From Microbacterium sp. LKL04 (lineage in GTDB: Bacteria > Actinomycetota > Actinomycetes > Actinomycetales > Microbacteriaceae), in contig NZ_LT627736.1 of assembly GCF_900102005.1 (NCBI RefSeq), positions 2,858,024-2,922,023 on the forward strand: a stretch of DNA of 64,000 nucleotides, given 5' to 3'. A program made the position numbers and the translations under genes. This document shows, one piece after another, positions 45,000 through 54,451 of this stretch. The stretch's first letter is position 1. Every line of letters starts with the position of its first letter. The notes beneath the pieces were generated by a model that searched no databases, was not told the DNA's origin, and worked only from the letters and a program-made list of their open reading frames with translations.

Positions 45000-45977
45000 T
45001 CAGCCGGCGGCGCGGCGGGCCTCCCAGCCGCTCTGCACCATCTCGTCGAGGGTGTACCGCATCTTCCAGTCGAGGTCGCGGGCGGCGAGCTCGCCGGTCG
45101 CAACGATCCGGTCGGGATCGCCGGCGCGGCGCGGGCCCACCTCGGGGGTGAACTCGATGCCGGTGACGCGGGCGACGGCATCCATGATCTCGCGGACCGA
45201 CAGGCCGTTCTGCGAACCCAGGTTGTACGCCGGCTCGACCGGCTCGCCCGCACGAAGGCGCTGCGCCGCGACGGCGTGCGCGGCGGCGATGTCCGACACG
45301 TGCACGTAGTCGCGGACGTTCGTGCCGTCGGGGGTGTTGTAGTCGTCGCCGTTGATGCGCGGCGTCTTGCCGTCGATCAGCATCTCGAACACGATCGGGA
45401 ACAGGTTGTGCGGGCTCTTGTCCCATACCGACGCATCGCCCGAGCCGACGACGTTGAAGTATCGGAGCGAGGTGTGGCGCAGGGGCGCAGCGGATGCCGC
45501 CGTCGCGACGCCCTGCGCAGCGAGCAGCCACTCGCCGATGAGCTTCGACTCGCCGTAGGGCGAGGCGGGACGCTTCGGCAGGTCCTCGGTCACGAGCGGC
45601 ACGTCGGGAGTCCCGTAGACGGCGGCGCTGGAGGAGAAGACGATGTTCGAGACACCGGCATCCGCCATCGCGGCGAGGACGACGCGCGTCCCCTCGACGT
45701 TCTGCTCGTACGTGTGCAGGGGCCGCTGGACCGAGACGCCCGCGTACTTGAACCCGGCGACGTGGATGACGCCTTCGGCGCCGTGCTCGCGCAGGGTGTT
45801 CGCGACGAGCTCCCGGTCGAGGATCGTGCCCTGAACGAAGGGCACCCCCTCGGGCACGAACGAGGCGTCCCCGCTCGAGAGGTCGTCGAGGACGACCGGG
45901 TCGAGACCCGCCTCGGCGAGAGCGCGGACGATGTGGGCGCCGATGTACCCGGCGCCTCCGGTGACGAGCCAACTCAT
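45000..45977 (-). CDS. galE: UDP-glucose 4-epimerase
   Basis: 325 residues, extended SDR. NAD-binding TGGAGYIGAH (6-15), Ser in FSSSAAVYG (115-117) and Tyr141-x3-Lys145 (YGESK) form the complete catalytic set. NLGSQNGLSVREI and the GDPDRIVA loop are GalE-typical. It regenerates UDP-glucose for GalT. The ATG at 45977 has TAGGCT 7 nt upstream, giving it its own promoter although pgm lies just upstream in the same direction. Confidence 0.95.
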   Translation of the reverse strand: MSWLVTGGAGYIGAHIVRALAEAGLDPVVLDDLSSGDASFVPEGVPFVQGTILDRELVANTLREHGAEGVIHVAGFKYAGVSVQRPLHTYEQNVEGTRVVLAAMADAGVSNIVFSSSAAVYGTPDVPLVTEDLPKRPASPYGESKLIGEWLLAAQGVATAASAAPLRHTSLRYFNVVGSGDASVWDKSPHNLFPIVFEMLIDGKTPRINGDDYNTPDGTNVRDYVHVSDIAAAHAVAAQRLRAGEPVEPAYNLGSQNGLSVREIMDAVARVTGIEFTPEVGPRRAGDPDRIVATGELAARDLDWKMRYTLDEMVQSGWEARRAAG

Positions 45978-46016
45978 GATCCCGAGCCTACTGGCGCGGG
46001 ACCGGCGGCCCGGACG

Positions 46017-46076
46017 TCAGGAACCGAGCGCTGCGAGCCTAGGAGCCCAGCGCCGCGAGCCTCAGGAACCCAGCGC
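46017..46076. repeat. Threefold 15-bp repeat copying the end of pgm
   Basis: TCAGGAACCGAGCGC (46017), CTAGGAGCCCAGCGC (46039) and TCAGGAACCCAGCGC (46062) are spaced 22 and 23 bp apart. The last is the pgm C-terminus (Ala-Leu-Gly-Ser-stop on the minus strand), so the stop-codon region has been triplicated downstream of the gene. Confidence 0.85.
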
Positions 46077-47702
46077 TGCCGCGACGACCTTGCGGGCCTC
46101 CTCCTGCACCTGCGCGAGGTGCTCCGGCCCCTTGAGACTCTCGGCGTACAGCTTGTAGACGTCCTCGGTGCCCGAGGGGCGCGCCGCGAACCAGGCGAAC
46201 TCTGTCTGCACCTTGAGGCCGCCGATCGCGGCACCGTTGCCCGGGGCGTGCGACAGCTTGGCGGTCACCGGGTCGCCGGCGAGCTCGCTCGCCGTGACGG
46301 CGTCGCCCGACAGCATCGAGAGAGCCGCCTTCTGCTCGGGTGAGGCAGGCGCGTCCACGCGCTGATAAGCGGATGCCCCGAACTCGGCCTCGAGCTCGGC
46401 GTACCGCTGCGACGGGGTCTTGCCCGTGACGGCGAGGATCTCGGCCGCGAGCAGGCAGAGGAGGATGCCGTCCTTGTCGGTCGTCCACACGCTGCCGTCC
46501 TTGCGGAGGAACGACGCGCCGGCGGACTCCTCGCCGCCGAAGGCGACGGAGCCGTCGAGGAGCCCCGGGACGAACCACTTGAAGCCGACGGGGACCTCGA
46601 GGAGGGTCCGGCCGAGCGAGGCGGCGACGCGGTCGATGATCATCGACGAGACGAGGGTCTTGCCGATCGCGGCATCCTTCGGCCACCCCTCGCGGTGCGC
46701 GTACAGGTAGTCGATCGCGACGGCGAGGAAGTGGTTCGGGTTCATGAGACCCGCATCGGGCGTCACGATGCCGTGGCGGTCGGCGTCGGCGTCGTTGCCC
46801 GTCAGGATGTCGTACTCGTCGCGCCGGGCGACGAGCGCGGCCATCGCCGAGGGCGACGACGGATCCATGCGGATCTTCTCGTCCCAGTCGAGCGTCATGA
46901 ACCGCCACGTCGGGTCGACCTCGGGGTTCACGACCGTCAGGTCGAGGCCGTAGCGCTCGCCGATGAGGGCCCAGTACTCGACCGAGGCGCCGCCGAGCGG
47001 GTCGGCGCCGATCCGCACGCCCGCGCGGGCGATCGCCTCGACGTCGATGATCGACGCGAGGTCGGCGACGTAGCCCTCGCGGAAGTCGTACTCGCCGAGC
47101 GTCGCGTCGTCGATGTCGGCGTGGCGGACCCGCTTGACGCCCTCGAGGCCGGCCTCGATGAGCTCGTTCGCACGGTCGGCGATCCAGCCGGTGGCATCGG
47201 TGTCGGCCGGGCCGCCGTGCGGCGGGTTGTACTTGAAGCCGCCGTCGCGCGGCGGGTTGTGCGACGGGGTGACGACGATGCCGTCGGCACGACCGGCATC
47301 CGCCTCGTCCCGTCCCTTGTTGTAGGTGAGGATCGCGTGGCTCAGCGCCGGCGTCGGCACCCACGAGTCGCGGCTGTCGACGCGGACGTCGACGCCGTTC
47401 GCCACGAGGACCTCGATCGCGGTGTGCTCCGCCGGAAGCGAGAGGCCGTGCGTGTCGCGCCCCAGGAAGAGGGGACCCGAGATGCCCTGCGCCGCGCGGT
47501 AGTCGACGATCGCCTGCGTCGTGGCGAGGATGTGGACCTCGTTGAAGCTCCGCGAGAGCGAGGAGCCGCGGTGGCCGCTCGTGCCGAACGCGACCCGCTG
47601 GGCGGGGACCGCCGGATCGGGGGAGAGGTCGTAGTACGCGCTGATCAGCGCGTCGACATCGATCAGGTCAGAGGATTCGGCGGGCTGTCCTGCGCGGCTC
47701 AT
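46062..47702 (-). CDS. pgm: Phosphoglucomutase (alpha-D-glucose phosphate-specific)
   Basis: 546 residues. The phosphoserine loop is [17 protein letters not shown] (Ser147), the metal loop [12 protein letters not shown], the sugar loop GGEESAGAS and the phosphate-binding [12 protein letters not shown]. It interconverts glucose-1-P and glucose-6-P, moving the Leloir product into glycolysis. The enzyme also links glucose-1-P to glycogen synthesis. A CAGACT hexamer is 6 nt before the ATG. It lies upstream of galE on the same strand. Confidence 0.96.
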   Translation of the reverse strand: MSRAGQPAESSDLIDVDALISAYYDLSPDPAVPAQRVAFGTSGHRGSSLSRSFNEVHILATTQAIVDYRAAQGISGPLFLGRDTHGLSLPAEHTAIEVLVANGVDVRVDSRDSWVPTPALSHAILTYNKGRDEADAGRADGIVVTPSHNPPRDGGFKYNPPHGGPADTDATGWIADRANELIEAGLEGVKRVRHADIDDATLGEYDFREGYVADLASIIDVEAIARAGVRIGADPLGGASVEYWALIGERYGLDLTVVNPEVDPTWRFMTLDWDEKIRMDPSSPSAMAALVARRDEYDILTGNDADADRHGIVTPDAGLMNPNHFLAVAIDYLYAHREGWPKDAAIGKTLVSSMIIDRVAASLGRTLLEVPVGFKWFVPGLLDGSVAFGGEESAGASFLRKDGSVWTTDKDGILLCLLAAEILAVTGKTPSQRYAELEAEFGASAYQRVDAPASPEQKAALSMLSGDAVTASELAGDPVTAKLSHAPGNGAAIGGLKVQTEFAWFAARPSGTEDVYKLYAESLKGPEHLAQVQEEARKVVAAALGS

Positions 47703-47765
47703 CCGCCCAGTCTGCCAGGGAAGTCGGGCGGGAGCGCCTGCGTGTCGCGGATCCGCATCGCTTGT

Positions 47766-48701
47766 TCAGGCGGGCAGCCGCCCGGCATCCGTCGCCATCG
47801 ACTCCGTGCGTGCGGTGAGCGCGTCGAGGACCGTCCGCAGGGCGGGGGAGTCCGACATCGTGCGGCGGTGGATCGCCGACACCTCGCGGATGGACTCCGG
47901 CGACACGGTGGGGATCGCAACGAGGTCCGGGCCCAGGGGAGGCCGGCCGAGCCGGGGCACCAGGGCGACCGCGATCCCGGCGCGGGCGATCTCGAGGTGG
48001 TTCTCGAACTCCATCGACTCGTGCACGATGCGGGGAGCGCCGCCGACGCCGTCGAACAGCCGCCGGAGCCACTGCCGGCAGATGGTCGAGTCGAAGGTCG
48101 CGACCCACGGCTCGCCGCCGATCTCGTCCGGACGCAGCTCGGAGCGGCCTGCCAGCGGGTGATCGCGGTGAAGGATCACGTCGGCGACATCCGTGAACAG
48201 CGGGGTCTCGACGAGGTGGTCGGGGATCGAAAGGGCGACGTTCCCCCAGCGGTGCACGATGCCGAGGTCCCGCTGACCGGACGCCACGAGGGCGATCGTC
48301 TCCCAGGGCTCGCTCTCGCGCAGGGGTGCCCGCAGGTCCGGATGCCGCCGGCCGAGGTCCGCGATGAGGGGCACCATGACTCCGCGGACGACCGTCGAGA
48401 ACGCGCCGATGCGGATCTCCCCGCTGACGCGGTCGGGCTCGCCGCTCCCGTGCAGATCGGCGCGGACGCGTTCGAGGTCGGCGAGGATCGGCGTCGCGGA
48501 TACCACGAGGCGCGTCGCGGACTCCGTGAGCACGACACCTCGGCCGACTCGTTCCAGCAGGGCCACGCCGGTGTCGCGCTCGAGCCGCTTGATCTGCTGC
48601 GACACGGCCGACGGCGTGAAACCGAGGGCGGTCGCGGCGGCCGCGACGCTCCCCTCCGTGGCGACGGCGCGAAGGGAGACGACGGCCTCGAGATCGATCA
48701 T
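47766..48701 (-). CDS. LysR-family transcriptional regulator
   Basis: 311 residues. The winged HTH is LEAVVSLRAVATEGSVAAAATALGFTPSAVSQQIKRLERDTGVALLERVGRGVVLT, complete and N-terminal. The effector domain follows with SGEIRIGAFSTVVRGVMVPLI. It probably regulates the divergent EamA transporter 64 bp away. The ATG has TAGCAT 6 nt upstream, inside a small palindrome GTAGCGATGCTAC (48703-48715). Confidence 0.93.
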   Translation of the reverse strand: MIDLEAVVSLRAVATEGSVAAAATALGFTPSAVSQQIKRLERDTGVALLERVGRGVVLTESATRLVVSATPILADLERVRADLHGSGEPDRVSGEIRIGAFSTVVRGVMVPLIADLGRRHPDLRAPLRESEPWETIALVASGQRDLGIVHRWGNVALSIPDHLVETPLFTDVADVILHRDHPLAGRSELRPDEIGGEPWVATFDSTICRQWLRRLFDGVGGAPRIVHESMEFENHLEIARAGIAVALVPRLGRPPLGPDLVAIPTVSPESIREVSAIHRRTMSDSPALRTVLDALTARTESMATDAGRLPA

Positions 48702-48765
48702 GTAGCGATGCTACCGATTTGCCCCAAAGAATGATCGCTTGTCCTTCATGGATGCCGCGGGCTGA

Positions 48766-49698
48766 ATGGATCACGTGACCCGCCGTGACATGCTCCTCGC
48801 CGCTCTCGTCGCCTCGCTGTGGGGCCTGAACTTCGTCGTCATCGACTGGGGGATGAGCGGCATCCCGCCCCTGCTGTTCGCGGCGATCCGGTTCGCCGTC
48901 GTCGCGCTCGCCGTCCTCGTCGTGCCGAGGCCCCAGACCGGGTGGCGCGTGATCGTCGGAGTCGGCCTGTTCATGAGCCTCGGGCAGTTCGCCCTGCTCT
49001 ACACCTCGCTCGCCCTGGGGCTGAGCCCGGGCCTCGCGGCGCTCCTGATGCAGGCGCAGGCGGTGTTCACGATCGTGATCGCGGCGATCACACTGCGCGA
49101 GCGGCCCTCGGCGATGCAGATCGTCGGGGTGGGGCTGGGGGTCGTCGGCCTCGCGGTCGTCGCGACCTTCCGCGGCGGGGATGCCCCCGTCCTGGCCGTC
49201 TGCCTCGCGCTCGCCGCCGCGCTGTCGTGGGCGGTCGGCAATGTGATCTCGCGCCGCGCGGGCGTCGTCACCGGCATCGGCCGGGGCGGGACGCTCTCGC
49301 TGACGGTGTGGTCGTCGCTCGTGGTCCCCGTGCCCGCGCTCGCCCTGTCGTTCGTGATCGACGGTCCCGCCGCGATCGGCGCGGGCCTCGCCGCCATCGG
49401 TCCGCAGGCCGTCATCTCGACGCTGTACACGGCGGGGCTCTGCACGCTGTTCGCCTACGCCGTCTTCAACGGACTGCTCGGCCGAAACCCGTCGGCGGCG
49501 GTCGTGCCGTGGATCCTGCTCGCACCCGTTGTCGCGATGGCCTCTGCCGCACTGCTGCGCGGCGAGGCCCCGAGCGTCGGGGAGGTGGTCGGCGGGGCGG
49601 TGCTCGTCGCGGGGGTGCTGGTCAGCGGCATCCGCCGTCGTCAGCGGGTGTCGCCGGCGGTCGAGCTCATGGGGGTGCCCACTAGGCTGTCCGCGTGA
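48766..49698 (+). CDS. EamA/DMT-family transporter
   Basis: 310 residues with ten membrane helices in two EamA repeats (about 1-145 and 150-300). ASLWGLNFVVIDWGMSGIPPLLFAAIRF is the typical repeat opening and AALLMQAQAVFTIVIAAITLRERPS its end; VVPWILLAPVVAMASAALLRGEAPS closes the second. The family exports amino acids and related metabolites. The start is uncertain: ATG 48766 or GTG 48775. The stop overlaps pheA by GTGA, suggesting a link to aromatic amino acids, which is inference. Confidence 0.9.
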   Translation: MDHVTRRDMLLAALVASLWGLNFVVIDWGMSGIPPLLFAAIRFAVVALAVLVVPRPQTGWRVIVGVGLFMSLGQFALLYTSLALGLSPGLAALLMQAQAVFTIVIAAITLRERPSAMQIVGVGLGVVGLAVVATFRGGDAPVLAVCLALAAALSWAVGNVISRRAGVVTGIGRGGTLSLTVWSSLVVPVPALALSFVIDGPAAIGAGLAAIGPQAVISTLYTAGLCTLFAYAVFNGLLGRNPSAAVVPWILLAPVVAMASAALLRGEAPSVGEVVGGAVLVAGVLVSGIRRRQRVSPAVELMGVPTRLSA

Positions 49699-50657
49699 CA
49701 TCCGAGCCCCCGGCTTCCCCCACCCGTCGCACGTACAGCTTCCTCGGCCCCGCAGGCACCTTCACCGAAGCCGCCCTCGCGCAGGTCCCAGAAGCGCGCG
49801 ACCAGAACTGGCGACCCGTCCGCAACGTCGGCGAGGCTCTCGCCGACGTGATCGAGGGCCGATCGGATGCGGCGATGATCGCGATCGAGAACTCCGTCGA
49901 CGGCGGCGTCTCGACCACGCAGGACGCGCTCGCCACCGTTGCGGGTCTGCGGATCGTGGGGGAGTACCTCGTCCCCGTCGAGTTCGTGCTGGTCGCGAAG
50001 CCGGGCGTCCGCCTCGAGGACGTCTCGGTCATCGCCGCTCACCCCGTCGCGTACGCGCAGTGCCTCACGTGGCTGACCAGCGCGCTGCCGGAGCACTCGC
50101 ACATCCCGGCGACCAGCAACGTCGCGGCGGCCGTCGGCATCGTCGATGGCACGATCACCGCGGATGCCGCGATCGCGCCGCCCGGCATCCTCTCCCTCCA
50201 CGACCTCGAGCTCCTCGCCGAGAAGATCGGCGACAACGCGCACGCCGTGACGCGCTTCGTGCTCGTGAGCCGTACTGCGCCGCCGCCCGCACCGACCGGG
50301 GCGGACAAGACCTCGCTCATCGTCGAGCTCCCCGAGGATCACCCGGGTGCCCTGCTCGAGCTCCTCGAGCAGTTCGCCACCCGCGGGATCAACCTGTCGC
50401 TGCTGGCCTCGCGCCCGATCGGCGACGAGCTCGGTCGCTACCGATTCGTCATCGACGCCGATGGACACATCGAGGACGAGCGCATGGCCGACGCCCTCCT
50501 GGGCCTGCGCCGTTTCTCGCCGCGCGTCCTCTACCTCGGGTCGTACCCGCGCGCCGACCGCGCGATCGTCCGCTACCCGGAGCGGTACTCCGACGAGGTG
50601 TTCGTCGAGGCGCGCGACTGGCTGCGAGGTCTCGTCTCGGGCGAGCCCGAGGCCTGA
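49695..50657 (+). CDS. pheA: Prephenate dehydratase
   Basis: 320 residues. The catalytic PDT domain has YSFLGPAGTFTEAAL, AMIAIENSVDGGV and HAVTRFVLVSR, the last with the essential Thr-Arg-Phe. The C-terminal ACT domain (about 200-285) has TSLIVELPEDHPGALLELLEQF and INLSLLASRPI, the phenylalanine-sensing site. It converts prephenate to phenylpyruvate with feedback control. The GTG start overlaps the EamA stop, and TAGGCT lies exactly 6 nt before it, so an internal leaderless promoter is likely. Confidence 0.96.
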   Translation: MTSEPPASPTRRTYSFLGPAGTFTEAALAQVPEARDQNWRPVRNVGEALADVIEGRSDAAMIAIENSVDGGVSTTQDALATVAGLRIVGEYLVPVEFVLVAKPGVRLEDVSVIAAHPVAYAQCLTWLTSALPEHSHIPATSNVAAAVGIVDGTITADAAIAPPGILSLHDLELLAEKIGDNAHAVTRFVLVSRTAPPPAPTGADKTSLIVELPEDHPGALLELLEQFATRGINLSLLASRPIGDELGRYRFVIDADGHIEDERMADALLGLRRFSPRVLYLGSYPRADRAIVRYPERYSDEVFVEARDWLRGLVSGEPEA

Positions 50658-50667
50658 GCCGGTCCGC

Positions 50668-50742
50668 AACTCCTCAAAGACCCGCGGCCCGCTGCTCGCG
50701 GAACCGGTTGCGTCCGTTTTTCGGGCTCGATTTCGAGGAGTT
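50668..50742. repeat. Inverted repeat between convergent pheA and the monooxygenase gene
   Basis: AACTCCTCAAA (50668-50678) pairs with TTTCGAGGAGTT (50731-50742) with one mismatch, about 52 bp apart. CCCGCGGCCCGC also occurs on both sides (around 50681 and 50754). A T5 run at 50717 may help termination. It is the third member of the palindromic elements described in the findings. Confidence 0.7.
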
Positions 50743-50775
50743 ACCGTCGGGGGCCCGCGGCCCGCGACGACTGCG

Positions 50776-51819
50776 TCAGGCGGCGAGGAGCTCCAGCGTG
50801 CGGATCCGCGAGGGCGCGGCATCCATCGGCTCCGCCTCGGTCGCACCGGCGACGGGCGAGACCATGACCTCGTCGACGCCGTGACGAGCAGCGAACTCGG
50901 CGAGGCGCGTGCGGACCTCCGGCCCGGTCCCGACGAACCAGCGCGACATCATCGCGTCGAAGACGGGGGCGGCGAGGGAATCGGATGCCTCTGCGGCGGC
51001 TGCCTGCTCGACAGTCTCGAGGGCCGTCAGCGGCTTGCCGCCGCGCAGCCGCGCCATCATGCGTGCCTGCGGGAGGGCCGCGGCGCGCGCCTCGTCGTCG
51101 GTGTCTGCGACGACCGCGTTGGCCGTGACGAAGGTCCGGGGTGCCGCGAGCGTCTCGGACGGCTGGAACTGCCCGCGGTACAGGTCGAGCGCGCGCTCGA
51201 GGCCGTCGCCCGAGAAGTGGTTGGCGAAGACGTACGGCAGGCCCATGCCGGCGGCGAGCTGGGCGGAGTAGTCGCTCGATCCGAGCAACCACACCTCGGG
51301 CGCGCTCGTCGAGGCGGGTGTGGCGGTCACGGTGTAGGTGCCGCCCGAGGTGAACCGCAGCGTCGCGCCCTCCGCCGACACCAGCGAGCGGATGTCGGTG
51401 ACGTGGTTCGGGAAGCGCTCCACGTCGCTCGTGGTCCCCGACTGGCGCAGCAGCTGCGTGATGACCGGGTCCGACCCGGGCGCGCGCCCGATGCCGAGGT
51501 CGATGCGACCGGGCGCGAGGGCTTCGAGCGCCGCGAACTGCTCGGCGACGACGAGGGGGGAGTGGTTGGGGAGCATGACGCCGCCGGAGCCGACCCGGAT
51601 GCGGCGGGTCCGCGAGGCGGTCGCGGCGATGAGAACCGGGGGTGTCGTCGAGGCGACGGCCGGCATGTTGTGGTGTTCCGCGAACCAGTAGCGCTGGTAG
51701 CCGAGGTCGTCTGCGCGCTGTGCGAGGGCGATCGAGGCGGCGATCGCCTGGCTGCTGGTCTGCCCCGTGCGGACGGGGACGAGGTCGAGAACGGAAAGGG
51801 CCGGGGTCGCGATGCTCAT
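50776..51819 (-). CDS. Luciferase-like flavin-dependent monooxygenase
   Basis: 347 residues, LLM TIM barrel. LSVLDLVPVRTGQTSSQAIAASIALAQRADDLGYQRYWFAEHHNMP is the family's N-terminal signature; RIRVGSGGVMLPNHSPLVVAEQFAAL and DLGIGRAPGSDP follow. Members use reduced FMN/F420; this 'MsnO8'-like subgroup has no assigned substrate. The ATG at 51819 (MSIATP) is preferred to the GTG three codons earlier because family proteins start there. Confidence 0.92.
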   Translation of the reverse strand: MSIATPALSVLDLVPVRTGQTSSQAIAASIALAQRADDLGYQRYWFAEHHNMPAVASTTPPVLIAATASRTRRIRVGSGGVMLPNHSPLVVAEQFAALEALAPGRIDLGIGRAPGSDPVITQLLRQSGTTSDVERFPNHVTDIRSLVSAEGATLRFTSGGTYTVTATPASTSAPEVWLLGSSDYSAQLAAGMGLPYVFANHFSGDGLERALDLYRGQFQPSETLAAPRTFVTANAVVADTDDEARAAALPQARMMARLRGGKPLTALETVEQAAAAEASDSLAAPVFDAMMSRWFVGTGPEVRTRLAEFAARHGVDEVMVSPVAGATEAEPMDAAPSRIRTLELLAA

Positions 51820-51871
51820 AACGAACACTGCAACCCCGGCCGCGGGCGGCGCATTCCGCGCCGCCTTCGAT

Positions 51872-54355
51872 TCAGCGGGCGATGCGCACGGCGCCGGAGG
51901 TCCGGCTCACCGTGTCGTAGCCGCTGAGGCTGCCCGTGATGCGCACCGACAGGCGGTCACCACGGTCGCCCCGGGCGACCGAGTACGACGCCTTGGTCGC
52001 GCCGGCGATCGCCCTGCCGTTGTTCAGCCACTGGTACGACAGCCGCGTTCCCTCGGTCCACGCGCCGGCACGGGCGGTCAGCGTCTTGCCGACCTTGGCC
52101 GAGCCGGTGACGGTCGGCGTCGACGCGCGGAGGGTGCCCTTCGCGACCTTCGTCGTCGCAGCCGAGGTCTTCGCCGCGGTCGTGTACCCCGACTGGGTGC
52201 CGGTCACCCGCACCGAGATGCGGGTTCCGGCGTCGGCGGCCGTCAGCCGGTGCGTCGCGGTGACCGCACCGCGGATCGGCGAGCCGTCGCGCATCCACTG
52301 GTACGCGAACGCTGTGCCCTTCGTCCACGTGCCGGGCTTCGTCGTCAGCGTCGCGCCGACCTTCGCCGAGCCCGACACCGTCGGCGTGCCGACGGTCAGA
52401 GCGGCGGGCGCCACCGTGACCGTGCGGTCGACGCGCGCGCGGTTGCCTGCGGCATCCTTCACGACGTAGCGGAGGGTGTACGTGCCGAGCTTCTTCGTGT
52501 CGACCGTGCCGCGGACCGACAGCTCGGCGGTGAGGTCGCCGTCGACCGCGTCGCGCGCGGTCACGCCGGCGAGAGCGTCGAAGGTCGATCCGAAGCTGAC
52601 GGTGGTGGATGCCGGGACGCTGATCTCGGGCTTCACGAAGTCCTCGCGCAGGCCCGCCTCGCGGAAGTGCGTCGAGTGCATGCCGAACGAGTCCTTCAGG
52701 TGCGGCATCCAGCAGGCGTCGTTGTGTCGGCCCTCGGGGTAGACGGCCCACGTGTGGGGCACGCCCTTGTCGGTGAGGATCGTGTTCATCGAGCGTGCGG
52801 CGTCATCGAAGCGGTACTCGTCGAACTCGCACGCGTCGAAGTAGAGGTCGAACTTCTTCAGCTGCTTCGCGGTCATGTCGCCGGCCTGCTTGAGCGGCGT
52901 GGGAAGGGCGGAGCCGGAGTAGCTCAGCGAACCGATGTGCGAAGCGATGGAGGAGAACATCCCGGGGTTCGAGAGTCCGAGCGACCAGGCGCCGAAGCCA
53001 CCCATCGACACACCCGTCAGGGCGCGGAAGTCGCGGCCCTCGAGGGTGCGGTACTCCTTGTCGACGAGGGGCACCATCTCGGTGAGGAACATGCTGCGCC
53101 ACGGCGTGCCGCCGTTCGGCTGGTCGGAATACCAGAGCGATTCGCCGTCGGGCATGATGACGATCGATTCGGCGAGGCCCTGCTTCCAGAGGCCGTCGAG
53201 GACGTCGTCGATGTCGCGCGGTTCCCACTCGCGGCTGCCGCCGTTGATGCCGTGCAGCAGATAGACGACCGGGTATTCGCGGTTCGGCTCGCTCAGGTAG
53301 GACGGGGGCAGGTAGGTCGCGAACTCGCGCGGCTGACCCTCGAGGTCGGAATCCACCGTCTCGCGGAAGAACCGGGAATCGTTGCCGGTCTCGCGGAGCG
53401 TGGTCCCGTCGATGTGGAGGAACTGCTGGGATGCCGGCTGGAAGGTGTACGGCTCGCCGTCACGCGTGCCCGTGATCGTCCGGTTGGTGTCGACGACGAG
53501 GGCGCCGTCCTCGCCGGTGACGACCTCGACCTCGCTGTCGGTGAGGGTGAGGGAGCCCGACTCCTTCATCCAGTCGCGCAGCTCGCGGGCGCGCCGGTCC
53601 TTCGACCGGCCGTCGTGGAAGTAGCTCTTGTCGAGCGTCTTCAGGTACGCGTCGACATCGCCGGCCGCGAGAGCGGTCTTCTGCGCCTCGAGGACATCCG
53701 CCACGGCGGCCGACTGCGCGGCCGAGGCGCGGGGCCCGGTGATGCCGTAGACGTTCGCGCGGACGGCATCCTTCGAGTAGATCCCGACGGGTCCTTCGTA
53801 CCAGCCGCCGCCGCCGTTCATGTCGTACAGGCGCACCGCGAGGGTGTTCTCGCCGCCGAAGTTCGGTGCGTCGGCCGGAACGGGGTAGAGACGCTTCTCG
53901 AACCACTGGCTGCTGGCAGCCGGCGGCATCGTGCCCGAACCGCCGATCCGCGTGCCGTTGAGGTAGGCCTCGTCGACGTCGTCGAGGAAGCCGAGCGATG
54001 CGACGAGGTTCGTGCCCGCGGCATCCGGAGGCAAGGTGAAGGTCAGGCGGTACCAGCCGAACCCGTCGTAGTCGTCGAAGGGGGTGCCGTCGCCGGGGAC
54101 GGTGATGTCCTGCCAGGACGAGTCGTCGAAGTCCGGCGAGGCGTAGGACGGGTCGTCGCCCTTCGCGAACTTCCAGGTGCCCCCGAGGTCGAGCGACACG
54201 CTGGTACCCGGCGATGTCGTGGCGCTGGCTGCGGGGGAGATCGGCTGGGCCGAGGGAGCGGCCAGCGCGGGGGTGGCGATGCAGAGCGACGTCGCGACGG
54301 CTGCCGCGGCGGTGATGGCGGCCAGACGGCGCCGTCGAGGGACGTGAGAATTCAC
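51872..54355 (-). CDS. Secreted multidomain carbohydrate esterase (esterase D/CE1-like)
   Basis: 827 residues. A signal peptide (1-33, ending ALAA) precedes a GH2-type sugar-binding jelly roll (about 52-195; DLGGTWKFAKGDDPSYASPDF). An NTF2-like domain (about 215-315) is next. The alpha/beta-hydrolase (about 335-570) has YLLHGINGGSREWE, nucleophile Ser450 in TGVSMGGFG, and His544 in YPEGRHNDACW. A DUF5011-type Ig domain (about 580-665) and two roughly 75-residue Ig-like repeats (TVSGSAKVG...) follow, probably for wall or substrate attachment. It likely removes acyl groups from plant polysaccharide. The GTG at 54355 has AGGAG upstream, and it shares operators with the GH42 operon. Confidence 0.88.
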   Translation of the reverse strand: MNSHVPRRRRLAAITAAAAVATSLCIATPALAAPSAQPISPAASATTSPGTSVSLDLGGTWKFAKGDDPSYASPDFDDSSWQDITVPGDGTPFDDYDGFGWYRLTFTLPPDAAGTNLVASLGFLDDVDEAYLNGTRIGGSGTMPPAASSQWFEKRLYPVPADAPNFGGENTLAVRLYDMNGGGGWYEGPVGIYSKDAVRANVYGITGPRASAAQSAAVADVLEAQKTALAAGDVDAYLKTLDKSYFHDGRSKDRRARELRDWMKESGSLTLTDSEVEVVTGEDGALVVDTNRTITGTRDGEPYTFQPASQQFLHIDGTTLRETGNDSRFFRETVDSDLEGQPREFATYLPPSYLSEPNREYPVVYLLHGINGGSREWEPRDIDDVLDGLWKQGLAESIVIMPDGESLWYSDQPNGGTPWRSMFLTEMVPLVDKEYRTLEGRDFRALTGVSMGGFGAWSLGLSNPGMFSSIASHIGSLSYSGSALPTPLKQAGDMTAKQLKKFDLYFDACEFDEYRFDDAARSMNTILTDKGVPHTWAVYPEGRHNDACWMPHLKDSFGMHSTHFREAGLREDFVKPEISVPASTTVSFGSTFDALAGVTARDAVDGDLTAELSVRGTVDTKKLGTYTLRYVVKDAAGNRARVDRTVTVAPAALTVGTPTVSGSAKVGATLTTKPGTWTKGTAFAYQWMRDGSPIRGAVTATHRLTAADAGTRISVRVTGTQSGYTTAAKTSAATTKVAKGTLRASTPTVTGSAKVGKTLTARAGAWTEGTRLSYQWLNNGRAIAGATKASYSVARGDRGDRLSVRITGSLSGYDTVSRTSGAVRIAR

Positions 54356-54403
54356 GGACTCCTACTTCCTTGTGGGATGCCGGGCGTCGCTGCCCGGTGT
54401 GAC

Positions 54404-54417
54404 TGTGCACGTTCACG
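54404..54417. promoter_or_regulatory. LacI-type operator O2 of the esterase gene
   Basis: TGTGCACGTTCACG differs by one base from the GH42 operator. It lies 49 bp before the esterase start, inside the predicted transcript. Its centre is 33 bp (about three turns) from O1. Confidence 0.8.
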
Positions 54418-54436
54418 GAGGTGGTGATGGATCCGC

Positions 54437-54450
54437 TGTGAACGTGCACA
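54437..54450. promoter_or_regulatory. LacI-type operator O1 of the esterase gene
   Basis: On the minus strand this reads TGTGCACGTTCACA, identical to the GH42 operator O2. It directly follows the -10 hexamer, so bound repressor would cover the transcription start. Confidence 0.85.
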
Positions 54451-54451
54451 C

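Noticed and set aside
43879..45972. 697-residue open frame on the minus strand across the LacI gene and galE
   Set aside because: It is antisense to two clear genes (LacI HTH and GalE motifs), is Arg/Pro-rich without domains, and reflects high-GC codon bias.
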